From the NCBI RefSeq assembly GCF_000722775.1, contig NZ_JPFZ01000009.1, positions 558,001 to 622,000 of the forward strand: DNA of 64,000 nt. The letters run 5' to 3'. This DNA comes from Streptococcus mitis subsp. hohhotensis (GTDB lineage Bacteria; Bacillota; Bacilli; Lactobacillales; Streptococcaceae). The translations under genes were made by a program, and so were the position numbers. Below the pieces are notes generated by a model that worked only from the letters and a program-made list of their open reading frames with translations, searched no databases and was not told where the DNA came from. Below, one piece after another: positions 38,597 to 50,176 of this stretch; positions within the stretch are counted from its first letter, which is position 1, and every line of letters starts with the position of its first letter.

Positions 38597-38624
38597 AAAG
38601 GCTTAGATGAACTAAACCTTTTTC
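38597..38624 (-). terminator. Terminator between pullulanase and gapN
   Basis: AAAAGGCTTAG (38597-38607) pairs with CTAAACCTTTT (38614-38624), with TTCTTCTTG beyond on the minus strand. It separates the two genes. The rest of 38449-38714 shows no gene. Confidence 0.6.
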
Positions 38625-38714
38625 ATGCTATGTTATTTTTCATTGAGTTTTATAATTTTTAGCAAGAAGATATCCTAGAAATTATACGACACAATTGAAA
38701 ACTTTTGATTTTTT

Positions 38715-40994
38715 CTACAAGACTTTAAAGACGCTGGCGCTAACGCCACCAACCATGTCTTTATCACTTAAATGGCTATTGGTCACCAATAGTTCTAGAT
38801 TTCCAGCATTTTCAAACTGGAAGTCTTGCCCTTTAGCATTAAATACAACCAGTAAATGGTCTTCCCCTTGAATCTCATAGACAATCAAACCACTATGTTC
38901 ATTTGCTGAATGAACAAAAACATGATGGTAAATTTCATCATAAGTAGGGTAAGAAAAGGCACCGGTTCCTGTCTTCAATCGAATCATCTGACGGATAAAC
39001 TCAATACTATCTTGACGCTCATTAATCAAGTCCCAGTTCACTTGGTTCACACTGTCTGGAGCATTATAGCTATTCATAGCACGCTCTCTATCATCATGGG
39101 TCAACTCACCATTTTCACCAGTCGCAACTAGTTTGGTACGACCAAATTCTTGACCGATTTCCATAAAGGCCATCCCTTGCATGAGTAGGTTCATAGCTGT
39201 GGCTGTCTCAACCTTTCGCATGATTTGTTCTGAACTTTGGTCTGGATGAAGAGTTGCCAATAAATCGTGAAGATTGTAATTGTCATGGGCTTCCACATAG
39301 TTAAGTACTTGATTTGGATGTGTATAGGTTCCTAATTCACGACTGCCTAGGATTGCTTTGGCAAGAATTGGCTCTGTCGCAGCACCGCTGACAAAACCTG
39401 ATTTAATTGCACCGTAAACTTCTCCACCTTTGACAGCATCACGCTGATTGTCATTAAAGAAACCAATATTTGGCATTTCGTAGGCGTTGTCTTTCTTAGC
39501 CTTATCATAAGGGGCAAGACCTGTTCCCATGTCCCAACCTTCTCCATAAAGGATAATGTTAGGGTCAATTTCATCCAAGCTCTGACGAATCATCTGCATG
39601 GTCTTGACATCATGAATCCCCATCAAGTCAAAACGGAAGCCGTCAATATTGTATTCCTGCACCCAGTATAGAAGAGAATCAATCATATACTTGCGGAACA
39701 TTTCGTGTTCACTGGCTGTTTCATTTCCAACACCCGTTCCATTCTGGAAGGTACCGTCTGGATTCATACGATAATAGTAATCAGGGACAGTTGTTTGGAA
39801 AGGTGCATCAACAACTGAGAAGGTATGGTTATAGACCACATCCATAATGACACCAATACCTGCATCGTGATAAGCTTGAACCATGGTCTTCAAATCACGA
39901 ATAACCTGAGCTGGGTCGTCTGGATTTGTTGAAAAACTAGTTTCTGGCGCATTATAGTTTTGTGGGTCATAACCCCAGTTGTAGGTTACATTACCATCCG
40001 CATCATACTCTTTATGACGGTCTGCAATTGGTTGCAACTGAACATAATTGTAGCCTATCTTCTTGATGTAATCAAAAGCAGTTGACTGGCCGTACTGGTT
40101 AACTGTTTCAGTCTGTGCAGCACCTAAGAAAGTTCCTCGAAGATGTTCATCTACACCTGAGGTCGGTGATTTGGTCAAATCACGAATGTGCATTTCACAG
40201 ATAACTGCCTTACATGGATTTTCCAAGCGCCAAGTAGCCTCAGAACCGTGCTTGACCTCGAAGTTTGCAACTTGCTTTTCTGCAGGACTCAGGATAGCTG
40301 AACGTTTGCCATCAGGACTGGTTGCGATGGTATAAGGATCGCGTGTCAGTGTTTGGTGGTGAGGAAATTGGACTTGATACTGATAAGCCTTACCAGTCAA
40401 ATCTTCCTCAACATCCAAACTCCAGACACCGATTGTATTGTCCTTATGATTATAAGAGTAGCTATTTCCTCTCTCCATATCAAAAGTTTTCCAAACAGGA
40501 GCATCATTAGCAGCTGATTCATAAACAACTACCTGCACTTCTGTCGCTGTCGGAGCCCAGAGGACGAAATGTGCCTGATTATCCTCTACACGGCACCCCA
40601 ATTCCCCTTGGTAGCCCCAATGGTGGTCGAAACTAGCACTATTGATAGCCTTGTCAAAGGCAAAAGGATTTTGATTTTTATAGAAAGGACTGGCAATAGC
40701 AGGATTTTCAGAATAATAAATTCTATCATCCCCTTCCAAAATCCAAACCTCTGTTAAAAGAGGATAGTGATTAAAACGGATAGCATACTCTTTACTGGTT
40801 TGGCCGGTATGAACCACAAAATTCAAACTTTCTAAGGGATGAATGCTTGGGTGTTCAAAGCTAAATAAGGCTCCAAAATAATCTTCTTTGTAGGTCAGCA
40901 AATCAATTCGCTGGTCATGACTTTTTACAAAAGAGCAAGTGTCGTATTCACCATTCTTGCGATGGTAATGAATGCGCATAGGGTAGTTATACAT
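38715..40994 (-). CDS. Type I pullulanase (cytoplasmic)
   Basis: GH13 debranching enzyme cutting alpha-1,6 links in glycogen and imported glucans. 759 residues without a signal peptide or LPXTG: N-terminal carbohydrate-binding part, CBM48 (VEDNQAHFVLWAPTATEVQVVVYE), the YNWGYDPQNYN motif diagnostic of type I pullulanases, VVYNHTF, GFRFDLMGIHD (nucleophile), LYGEGWDMG (acid) and YVEAHDNYNLHD. It complements the nearby glg genes for glycogen breakdown. It should not be confused with the surface SpuA. Confidence 0.93.
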   Translation of the reverse strand: MYNYPMRIHYHRKNGEYDTCSFVKSHDQRIDLLTYKEDYFGALFSFEHPSIHPLESLNFVVHTGQTSKEYAIRFNHYPLLTEVWILEGDDRIYYSENPAIASPFYKNQNPFAFDKAINSASFDHHWGYQGELGCRVEDNQAHFVLWAPTATEVQVVVYESAANDAPVWKTFDMERGNSYSYNHKDNTIGVWSLDVEEDLTGKAYQYQVQFPHHQTLTRDPYTIATSPDGKRSAILSPAEKQVANFEVKHGSEATWRLENPCKAVICEMHIRDLTKSPTSGVDEHLRGTFLGAAQTETVNQYGQSTAFDYIKKIGYNYVQLQPIADRHKEYDADGNVTYNWGYDPQNYNAPETSFSTNPDDPAQVIRDLKTMVQAYHDAGIGVIMDVVYNHTFSVVDAPFQTTVPDYYYRMNPDGTFQNGTGVGNETASEHEMFRKYMIDSLLYWVQEYNIDGFRFDLMGIHDVKTMQMIRQSLDEIDPNIILYGEGWDMGTGLAPYDKAKKDNAYEMPNIGFFNDNQRDAVKGGEVYGAIKSGFVSGAATEPILAKAILGSRELGTYTHPNQVLNYVEAHDNYNLHDLLATLHPDQSSEQIMRKVETATAMNLLMQGMAFMEIGQEFGRTKLVATGENGELTHDDRERAMNSYNAPDSVNQVNWDLINERQDSIEFIRQMIRLKTGTGAFSYPTYDEIYHHVFVHSANEHSGLIVYEIQGEDHLLVVFNAKGQDFQFENAGNLELLVTNSHLSDKDMVGGVSASVFKVL

Positions 40995-41105
40995 TTTTTA
41001 TTTTTCCTTTTTTTATTTGTTTCTGTTTTACTAATAAATTTTTGACTAATTTTGTCCCGATTAACAAACTAGTTATACTGTCTAAACTCTGGTTTTAAAC
41101 TATCA

Positions 41106-43073
<1,968 letters not shown>

Positions 43074-43087
43074 TTACCATAAAGTAA

Positions 43088-43111
43088 GCCCTCCTCACAA
43101 ACGAGAAGGGC
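43088..43111 (-). terminator. Hairpin between MFS gene and ligA
   Basis: GCCCTCCTC (43088-43096) pairs with GAGAAGGGC (43103-43111) with one mismatch. The minus-strand T-run is weak. Confidence 0.4.
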
Positions 43112-43155
43112 GGAAAAACACTTAGTTTGAAATTATTTTTGAAGTCCAAGCAAAC

Positions 43156-44334
43156 TTATGTCTCTTTTTCAAAACGGGTTCGAACATATCCGAGAGCTAA
43201 GAAAGATAAGGCTACAACTCCAAGTCCAATAATCAAGAAAGAATAAAGATGGACACTTGGAAGCCAGGTCATTAAACCTGTTGCTATAGGCATAAATAGT
43301 ATAGCTAAGGTATAAATCGAACTGAGAACTCTACCAAGATATTCACCTTCAACCTTGGTTTGTACCTGAGTAAAAAAGTGAACATTGAACATCGTCATAA
43401 ACAATTCACAAACGAAATTTCCTGAAAAAGTCAGATAGGATGGGAGAGTGAAGCCCATTATCATCACTCCAAGTCCAGTCAGAGCCAATAAAAACAGAAG
43501 CATTTCCATACTGGCTTTAATCTTACTAGCTAGCAAAGCCCCAACAATAGATCCGATAGCCCCCATTGTCAAAATAGTGGCATAGGCTCCTTCTGACCCG
43601 TAAAGCTGATTCGAAAAGGGAAGGAGGTAATTAAAAGCTGCGAAGAAAAAATTGACACTTGAAGCCATGACTAACAAAAAGAAGATTTCCTTTTGCTTCA
43701 CAATATAGTGAACTCCCTCCTTGATATCAGAAAAAATAACTTTGAATGTAAGTTTCTTCTCCCCCAAAGTCTTCTCTTCTTTTTTGGGAAGCAGGGCTAC
43801 CAAGCCAAAAGCGAGAAAAAAACTAAGGGCATCTAATACCAAGGTAATGCGAAGACTTGCAAATTGTAAAACCAGAAAAGAAAGTACAGGAGAACTCACA
43901 CTGACAACCTGCAAGACCAACTCCAAACGAGAATTGTAGAGGACCAGTTCATCCTTCTCTACCAATTCTGTGATAATGGCCTTATTTGCTGGTCTAGAAA
44001 AGGCAAAGGCAATCGACTGCACAATATTAGCCCCAATCAAAGCCCCAATCATCCAGCTGTCATTCCTTATAAAAGAAATAGCCAGACAAAGAATCCCACA
44101 AACAAGGTCTGCCACCATTAAAATCTTACGACGAGAAAAACGGTCTGAAATGACTCCGCCAAAAGGATTTACGAGAATAGATGTGACCAGTTCAGAAATC
44201 TGATACATTCCTAAAACTGTCTGTCCGATGGTTCCCATAGAAGCCAACCAGACACTATTTCCATAATCATAGAGCATATTCCCTATCTTGTTAACAGCTC
44301 CACGACTAATCAGCTGTACTGCATAGCGATTCAT
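43156..44334 (-). CDS. MFS transporter, exporter-like
   Basis: A 392-residue protein with twelve hydrophobic segments and the MFS loop motif GGVISDRFSRRKILMVADL between helices 2 and 3, as in the MefA/EntS-like drug or metabolite exporters. ATG 44334 has an AGAGGAG site. An Rgg-like regulator gene lies 79 bases upstream on the same strand and may control it; that is inference from position. Substrate unknown. Confidence 0.88.
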   Translation of the reverse strand: MNRYAVQLISRGAVNKIGNMLYDYGNSVWLASMGTIGQTVLGMYQISELVTSILVNPFGGVISDRFSRRKILMVADLVCGILCLAISFIRNDSWMIGALIGANIVQSIAFAFSRPANKAIITELVEKDELVLYNSRLELVLQVVSVSSPVLSFLVLQFASLRITLVLDALSFFLAFGLVALLPKKEEKTLGEKKLTFKVIFSDIKEGVHYIVKQKEIFFLLVMASSVNFFFAAFNYLLPFSNQLYGSEGAYATILTMGAIGSIVGALLASKIKASMEMLLFLLALTGLGVMIMGFTLPSYLTFSGNFVCELFMTMFNVHFFTQVQTKVEGEYLGRVLSSIYTLAILFMPIATGLMTWLPSVHLYSFLIIGLGVVALSFLALGYVRTRFEKET

Positions 44335-44413
44335 ATAAAAACTCCTCTCAAATTTTGAAACTATTGTATCAAAACCGAAAGGAGCTTTTTATTTTTTCCC
44401 TTATTTGGGAAAA

Positions 44414-45277
44414 TTAATCTTTGACAAATTTTTCGTAGTGTTCCTGATAATAGGCTACCTGCTCTGGGAGATCTAGCACGTCAAAAATATGCATGGCCTC
44501 TTGCATCTGGCTACAACCTTCTTTACACTTTCCTTTTTGGTACAAGGCAAAACCTTTTAAGTAATGTAAAATATTTCGTTCATACAGACTAATGTTTTTA
44601 CCAATAATCTTCTCTGTATAAGCCTCAAAATAGCTTGCATTGTCAAAAGAAAGATGCTCTAAACAATGCTGATAACAATTGAGGGCCAAAATCAAAACCA
44701 ATCTCTTATGGCGACCAATCTCTTGGTAAAATTCCTCCCTCTCCATAACTTCTCTACCAATCCGAGTGACATAATCCACATCGTAGAAACTATAGAGGTT
44801 TCCAAAAAGAATCAACTCATACATGGTCCATTCTTCTGTTTTGAAGAGATAATCTGCTACCTTATCCAAATCATCCTTCTTCATATGATAACTCGAATCT
44901 CTTTGACAAATCAGACCTTGCAACAAAATCCAGTTCAGCTCAAAATAGAGAGGATTGGTCGAACTCTTAGCCTTTTCAAGTTGTTCTCTTTGAAGTTTTT
45001 GAAAACCTGCAATATCATTTGAGTAGTAAAGCGGAATAATTTGTCCCATCATGGCAACATGTTCATGATTGTGAAAATTCCTAGCCTTATCCATGAAATT
45101 TTCGATTGTTACATGAATGTTGTCCAAAATCTCAAAGAAACGCGAGACTGCTAGATCAGACTCCCCAAGCTCAAAGCGAGATAACTGAGAGGTAGAGCAA
45201 GACTCTCCTGCCGCCTCCTTTAAGGAATAATTTCCACTTGTCCGAAATTCACGAAATACTTTTCCAAGATGTTCCAT
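44414..45277 (-). CDS. Rgg/MutR-family transcriptional regulator
   Basis: A 287-residue regulator: N-terminal helix-turn-helix (GKVFREFRTSGNYSLKEAAGESCSTSQLSRFELGESDL), then an alpha-helical TPR-like domain that in the family binds short peptides. ATG 45277 lies just after the ABC-F stop; the longer frame to 45307 would overlap that gene. No short hydrophobic peptide gene was found beside it, so its signal is unknown. The MFS gene downstream is the likeliest target. Confidence 0.88.
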   Translation of the reverse strand: MEHLGKVFREFRTSGNYSLKEAAGESCSTSQLSRFELGESDLAVSRFFEILDNIHVTIENFMDKARNFHNHEHVAMMGQIIPLYYSNDIAGFQKLQREQLEKAKSSTNPLYFELNWILLQGLICQRDSSYHMKKDDLDKVADYLFKTEEWTMYELILFGNLYSFYDVDYVTRIGREVMEREEFYQEIGRHKRLVLILALNCYQHCLEHLSFDNASYFEAYTEKIIGKNISLYERNILHYLKGFALYQKGKCKEGCSQMQEAMHIFDVLDLPEQVAYYQEHYEKFVKD

Positions 45278-45279
45278 CT

Positions 45280-47181
45280 TTACACCTGCTCTGATAATTC
45301 TTCCCATTCAAGCATGGCTTCTTCCTGACGATGGCTGATTTTGTCTAACTCAGCCTGCAATTCCATGAGTTTGCCGGCATCGTTTGTTTCCAACATTTGT
45401 TCAGAAATGGCTTGACTTTGACTTTCTAACTCTTCAATTTCAGCTTCTAGACTTTCTATTTGTCTCATGAGCTTGCGGACTTCTTTTTGGCTTTCTTTCT
45501 GGGCCTGATAGTCATTGACTGGACTTGATTCTTTTACTTGATTGCTAGTTGAAGCTTCCTCAGTCTGGCTCATTTCTATTTCTGCTTTCTTCTCAACATA
45601 GTAGTCGTAATCTCCCAAGTAGAGAGTCGAGCCATTCTCAGACAATTCCAGTACATGAGTTGCTACACGATTGATAAAGTAACGGTCGTGGCTGACGAAT
45701 AGAAGAGTTCCATCGAAGTCAATCAAGGTATTTTCCAACACTTCCTTGCTATCAATATCCAAGTGGTTGGTTGGCTCATCCAGAATCAAAAAGTTGTTGT
45801 TTTCCATAGACAGTTTAGCCAAAAGCAAACGCGCTTTCTCGCCACCAGACAGCATGCCGACTGATTTTTTAACATCATCTCCTGAGAAAAGGAAGGCACC
45901 AAGACGGCTACGGATTTCAACTTCTGGTGTCAGTTTAAAATCATTCCAGAGTTCATCCAGTACAGTATTACTTGGTGTCAGCTTGCTTTGGGTTTGGTCA
46001 TAGTAACCAACCTCAACATTAGCGCCAAATCGCTTTTCACCCTTGATAAAAGGAATCTGGTCTACTATAGACTTGATAAAGGTTGATTTTCCAATACCAT
46101 TTGGACCGACGATAGCGACAGCATTCATCTTACGAAGGTCTAGGTTAATCGGTTGTGACAGGACTTCCCCATCATAGCCAATAGCTGCATTTTCAACAGT
46201 CAAAACAACATTGCCCGACGTTTTCTCAGACTGGAAGGTCATGTTGGCAGATTTCTTACCAGCTTCAGGCTTGTCCAAACGCTCCATTTTTTCTAGTTGT
46301 TTACGACGAGATTGGGCACGTTTGGTCGTTGAAGCACGGACTAGATTGCGATTGACAAAGTCTTCCAGAGCAGCGATCTCCTTCTGTTGCTTTTCATAAT
46401 TTTTTGCCTCAGTAGCTAGTTTTTGCTCCTTCAACTCGACAAAACGAGAGTAATTGCCAACGTAACGATCCAAGGAATGCTTGGTCAAATCTAGCGTAAT
46501 TGTCGCAACCTTATCTAAGAAATAACGGTCATGGCTAACAATAATGAGGGCACCGCTATAGTTTACCAAGTAATTCTCTAGCCAGGCAATAGTTTCAATA
46601 TCCAAGTGGTTGGTTGGCTCGTCCAAGACCAAGAGATTGGGCTTTTCAAGTAGCATTTTGGCTAGAGCCAAGCGAGTATTTTGACCACCTGAAAGCTCGG
46701 CAATTTTCATCTGCCACATAGATTCGTCAAACTTGAATCCATTTAAAATCGCTCGAATATCAGCTTCATAGGTAAAGCCACCTGCTTGGCGAAAATTCTC
46801 AGATAAGCGGTCGTAATCTGACATCAGCTTATTCAAGTCCTCACCAGACTTTTCACCCATCTCCAGCTCCATCTGACGAAGTTGTTTCTCAGTCCGACGC
46901 AAGTCATCAAAGACATAAAGCATTTCATCGTAGATGGTATTTTCAGACTCAAAACGGCTATCTTGGGCTAGGTAAGATAGAGAAATATCTTTTTTCTTAT
47001 TGATTTCTCCACTAGTTGGCTCCTCTTCTCCAACCAAAATCTTTAAAAGAGTAGACTTACCTGCACCATTTTTCCCAACAAGAGCAATCCGATCTCGTTC
47101 ATCAACCTGCAGGTTGATATTATCAAAAAGAACTTCTCCTGCAAAAGAACGTTCAATTTTATTAGCTTGTAAAATAATCAT
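45280..47181 (-). CDS. ABC-F family ATPase
   Basis: Soluble tandem ABC protein (633 residues) with no membrane part, acting on ribosomes or translation. First cassette: GKNGAGKST, LSGGQNTRLALAKML and DEPTNHLDIET. The linker is the charged ABC-F motif (about 240-300, RNLVRASTTKRAQSRRKQ). Second cassette: GPNGIGKST, LSGGEKARLLLAKL and DEPTNHLDIDS. A coiled-coil tail (about 560-633) is rich in Glu/Gln. ATG 47181 is chosen; the frame runs upstream only through promoter sequence. Closest in layout to YdiF/Uup types. Confidence 0.93.
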   Translation of the reverse strand: MIILQANKIERSFAGEVLFDNINLQVDERDRIALVGKNGAGKSTLLKILVGEEEPTSGEINKKKDISLSYLAQDSRFESENTIYDEMLYVFDDLRRTEKQLRQMELEMGEKSGEDLNKLMSDYDRLSENFRQAGGFTYEADIRAILNGFKFDESMWQMKIAELSGGQNTRLALAKMLLEKPNLLVLDEPTNHLDIETIAWLENYLVNYSGALIIVSHDRYFLDKVATITLDLTKHSLDRYVGNYSRFVELKEQKLATEAKNYEKQQKEIAALEDFVNRNLVRASTTKRAQSRRKQLEKMERLDKPEAGKKSANMTFQSEKTSGNVVLTVENAAIGYDGEVLSQPINLDLRKMNAVAIVGPNGIGKSTFIKSIVDQIPFIKGEKRFGANVEVGYYDQTQSKLTPSNTVLDELWNDFKLTPEVEIRSRLGAFLFSGDDVKKSVGMLSGGEKARLLLAKLSMENNNFLILDEPTNHLDIDSKEVLENTLIDFDGTLLFVSHDRYFINRVATHVLELSENGSTLYLGDYDYYVEKKAEIEMSQTEEASTSNQVKESSPVNDYQAQKESQKEVRKLMRQIESLEAEIEELESQSQAISEQMLETNDAGKLMELQAELDKISHRQEEAMLEWEELSEQV

Positions 47182-47196
47182 ACAAGTAGTATAGCA
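47182..47196 (-). promoter_or_regulatory. Extended -10 giving a leaderless ABC-F message
   Basis: On the minus strand TGCTATACT (TATACT 47188-47193), six bases, then ATG 47181. No ribosome site fits. Confidence 0.6.
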
Positions 47197-47334
47197 TGTT
47201 TCCCTAAGGCATTCAAGACTTGATAAACAGGCATATGTCACTACTTTTCTGAAAATTATGCTACCGTTTTACTAAAACGCTAAAAAGTGCTATAATGTGA
47301 ACGGTTAAAACAATTTACAAAAAGGAGAATTTTA

Positions 47335-49053
47335 ATGTCTTACCAAGAAAATTACCAGAAATGGGTTGATTTTGCGGAGCTTCCTGACTACCTTAGTCAA
47401 GATTTGGAAAATATGGACGAAAAAACAAAGGAAGATGCCTTCTATACAAATCTTGAATTTGGTACTGCAGGTATGCGTGGCTTGATTGGTGCTGGTACAA
47501 ACCGTATCAACATCTACGTTGTTCGTCAAGCTACTGAAGGTTTGGCTCGTTTGATTGAGTCAAAAGGTGGAAACGAAAAAGAACGCGGTGTAGCAATTGC
47601 CTACGACAGCCGTCACTTCTCACCTGAGTTTGCCTTTGAATCTGCGGCAGTTCTTGCTAAACACGGTATCAAATCTTATGTATTTGAAAGCCTTCGTCCA
47701 ACTCCAGAACTATCATTTGCAGTTCGTCACCTCAACTGTTTCGCGGGTATCATGGTCACAGCCAGCCACAACCCTGCACCATTTAACGGGTACAAGGTTT
47801 ACGGTGAAGACGGTGGACAAATGCCTCCACACGACGCAGACGCTTTGACTACTTATATCCGTGCAATCGAAAACCCATTTGCAGTTGAAGTTGCTGATGT
47901 GGAAGCTGAAAAAGCTTCTGGCTTGATTGAAGTTATCGGAGAAGCTGTCGATGTAGAATACCTCAAAGAAGTCAAAGATGTGAACATCAACCCAGCCTTG
48001 ATTGAAGAATTCGGTAAAGACATGAAGATTGTCTACACACCACTTCATGGTACTGGTGAAATGTTGGCTCGTCGTGCTCTTGCCCAAGCAGGATTTGACT
48101 CTGTTCAAGTCGTTGAAGCGCAAGCAACTGCTGACCCAGACTTCTCAACTGTAAAATCTCCAAACCCAGAAAGCCAAGCAGCCTTTGCCCTTGCTGAAGA
48201 ACTTGGTCGTCAAGTTGGTGCAGACGTTCTTGTCGCAACTGACCCTGATGCTGACCGTGTTGGTGTTGAAGTTCTTCAAAAAGATGGTAGCTACCTCAAC
48301 CTATCAGGGAACCAAATCGGTGCCATCATGGCTAAATACATCTTAGAAGCCCACAAAAACGCTGGAACTCTTCCTGAAAATGCAGCGCTCTGCAAATCTA
48401 TTGTTTCAACTGACTTGGTAACGAAGATTGCTGAAAGCTACGGCGCAACTATGTTCAACGTCTTGACAGGTTTCAAATTTATCGCTGAAAAAATCCAAGA
48501 ATTCGAAGAAAGACACAATCACACTTACATGATGGGATTTGAAGAAAGCTTCGGTTACTTGATTAAACCATTCGTACGTGATAAAGACGCTATCCAAGCT
48601 GTTCTTGTCGTTGCTGAACTTGCTGCCTACTACCGTTCACGCGGTTTGACACTTGCTGACGGTATCGAAGAAATCTACAAAGAGTACGGCTACTATGCAG
48701 AAAAGACAATCTCTGTTACCCTTTCAGGTGTCGATGGTGCTGAACAAATCAAAGCGATTATGGCTAAATTCCGTAACAATGCTCCAAAAGAATGGAACGC
48801 AACAGCTATCACTATCGTAGAAGACTTCAAGGCACAAACTGCTACTGCTGCTGACGGTACTGTTACAAACTTAACAACTCCTCCAAGTGATGTTTTGAAA
48901 TATACACTTGCTGACGGTTCTTGGATTGCCGTTCGCCCTTCAGGGACAGAACCAAAAATCAAGTTCTACATTGCAGTTGTAGGTGAAACCAACGAAGAAT
49001 CACAAGCTAAAATTGCTAACATCGAAGCAGAAATCAATGCTTTTGTAAAATAA
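47335..49053 (+). CDS. pgm: Phosphoglucomutase / phosphomannomutase
   Basis: Interconverts glucose-6-phosphate and glucose-1-phosphate, supplying glycogen, capsule and cell-wall sugar nucleotides. 572 residues of the alpha-D-phosphohexomutase family: catalytic Ser144 in TASHNPAPFNGYK, metal loop DPDADRVGVE, sugar loop GFEESFGYL and phosphate loop RPSGTEPKIKFY. ATG 47335 follows AAAGGAG; the promoter is TGCTATAAT. Codon use suggests high expression. Confidence 0.95.
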   Translation: MSYQENYQKWVDFAELPDYLSQDLENMDEKTKEDAFYTNLEFGTAGMRGLIGAGTNRINIYVVRQATEGLARLIESKGGNEKERGVAIAYDSRHFSPEFAFESAAVLAKHGIKSYVFESLRPTPELSFAVRHLNCFAGIMVTASHNPAPFNGYKVYGEDGGQMPPHDADALTTYIRAIENPFAVEVADVEAEKASGLIEVIGEAVDVEYLKEVKDVNINPALIEEFGKDMKIVYTPLHGTGEMLARRALAQAGFDSVQVVEAQATADPDFSTVKSPNPESQAAFALAEELGRQVGADVLVATDPDADRVGVEVLQKDGSYLNLSGNQIGAIMAKYILEAHKNAGTLPENAALCKSIVSTDLVTKIAESYGATMFNVLTGFKFIAEKIQEFEERHNHTYMMGFEESFGYLIKPFVRDKDAIQAVLVVAELAAYYRSRGLTLADGIEEIYKEYGYYAEKTISVTLSGVDGAEQIKAIMAKFRNNAPKEWNATAITIVEDFKAQTATAADGTVTNLTTPPSDVLKYTLADGSWIAVRPSGTEPKIKFYIAVVGETNEESQAKIANIEAEINAFVK

Positions 49054-49061
49054 ACACCTAT

Positions 49062-49094
49062 AAAAGATGAGAAAACCAATCTCATCTTTTTTTC
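49062..49094 (+). terminator. Terminator of pgm
   Basis: AAGATGAG (49064-49071) pairs with CTCATCTT (49081-49088), followed by TTTTTT. Confidence 0.85.
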
Positions 49095-49163
49095 GTATCA
49101 AATCTAAGCAATTTTAGAAACTTTATGGCATACTAGACATATCAATGAAAGCGAGGTAATCTC

Positions 49164-49511
49164 ATGGAACAATTTTTAGATAATATCAAAGACCTTGAAG
49201 TCACTACAGTTGCGCGTGCGCAAGAAGCTCTTGATAAAAAAGAAACTGCAACCTTCTTTATCGGTCGCAAAACTTGCCCTTACTGCCGTAAATTTGCAGG
49301 TACTTTAGCAGGTGTCGTAGCTGAAACCAAAGCTCACATCTACTTCATCAATAGTGAAGAAGCAAGCCAACTCAATGAGTTACAAGAATTCCGTTCACGC
49401 TACGGAATCCCAACTGTACCAGGATTTATTCACATTGCAGGTGGACAAATCAGTGTTCGTTGTGACTCTTCAATGTCAGCACAAGAAATCAAAGATTTCG
49501 CTGGATTGTAA
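49164..49511 (+). CDS. bta: Thioredoxin-like protein, bacteriocin transport accessory type
   Basis: A 115-residue thioredoxin-fold protein with the redox pair Cys38-x-x-Cys41 (KTCPYCRKF) and the cis-Pro loop YGIPTVPGF. It matches the TIGR01295/PedC family, called bacteriocin transport accessory protein. No bacteriocin genes are near, so a general thiol-redox role is more likely. No signal peptide. ATG 49164 is preceded by AGCGAGGT. Confidence 0.88.
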   Translation: MEQFLDNIKDLEVTTVARAQEALDKKETATFFIGRKTCPYCRKFAGTLAGVVAETKAHIYFINSEEASQLNELQEFRSRYGIPTVPGFIHIAGGQISVRCDSSMSAQEIKDFAGL

Positions 49512-49589
49512 AAAATCAGCTAACAAGTTTTAAAATCACAAAAACGCATAATGGAGCCGAAGAACGCTTTGTGAAGTACATAGATTTTT

Positions 49590-49622
49590 AGGATACTACA
49601 AAAATGTTGTATCCTTTTTTGT
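49590..49622 (+). terminator. Terminator behind bta
   Basis: AGGATAC (49590-49596) pairs with GTATCCT (49609-49615), followed by TTTTTG. Confidence 0.7.
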
Positions 49623-49710
49623 ATCCCTTTTTTAAAAACAGGGTCTGCTTTAGGGTCTGTTTGTGACTCCCTTTTTTACAAAAGAATACCAAGGAATACT
49701 AAAGATAAAA

Positions 49711-49738
49711 ATAAAAAACGTTGATTTAACAACGTTTT
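49711..49738 (-). terminator. Terminator of ssrA
   Basis: AAAACGTTG (49715-49723) pairs with CAACGTTTT (49730-49738). The minus-strand tail is TTTTATTTTTA. It lies 33 bases behind the mature tmRNA end. Confidence 0.7.
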
Positions 49739-49770
49739 ACCAAGGAATGCAAAAGAATGCAAAGGAATAA

Positions 49771-50115
49771 TGGAGCCGGTGGGAGTCGAACCCACGTCCA
49801 AACACCTGCCAACATATTTGTCTACAACCATAGGTTATGTATTAGTTTAACAGCCCCTCGACACATAACTCAAGCCTAGAAACTGCGAGTCTATCAATCT
49901 CTTATCAAGCCACTAGACAAGACTTGATCGTATCTCGCTAATAATAAGACCTGTCATTGAACACGAGCAATCCAAATCGGGTCACGCCTGCTGGTTTTTA
50001 GGCAGCTAGAGCGTAAGAAGTGTTATTTTTTGCAGTTATATTTAACTGAGCGTTTACGTCGCCACACGAGTCGCAAAATATGCCTCATAATGCCTGTCGA
50101 ATCCGTAACGACCCC
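49771..50115 (-). ncRNA. ssrA: Transfer-messenger RNA
   Basis: Rescues stalled ribosomes by trans-translation with SmpB. The 5' end GGGGTCGTTACGGATTCGAC (50115 leftward) and 3' end GACTCCCACCGGCTCCA (ending 49771) form the tRNA-like part, with encoded CCA and the T-loop GTTCGAC. The tag reading frame starts at GCA 50033 and reads AKNNTSYALAA with stop TAA at 50000-49998, the streptococcal tag. About 345 nt. Confidence 0.98.
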
Positions 50116-50176
50116 AAAAGACAATAAAACCATTATACCTTATCTAACTAAAAAATGCAAAAGGGAAATCAACTAA

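Larger units (their letters stand above)
49548..49778. repeat. tmRNA 3'-end duplication, probable old attachment site
   Basis: ATAATGGAGCCG, which covers the very 3' end of ssrA and the adjoining bases (49767-49778), is repeated at 49548-49559. The 207 bases between hold tandem AAGGAAT-type motifs (AAGAATACCAAGGAATAC, AAGGAATGCAAAAGAATGC). The 3' end of ssrA is a classic integration site; an excised or decayed island would leave this. Confidence 0.5.

Noticed and set aside
44335-44413. Short hydrophobic peptide gene for the Rgg-like regulator
   Set aside because: The 79-base gap holds only the MFS promoter and ribosome site; no small hydrophobic ORF with a ribosome site was found.
47713-48597. 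Several 60-140 residue ORFs antisense to pgm
   Set aside because: Shadows caused by the strong codon bias of a highly expressed gene; no initiation signals.
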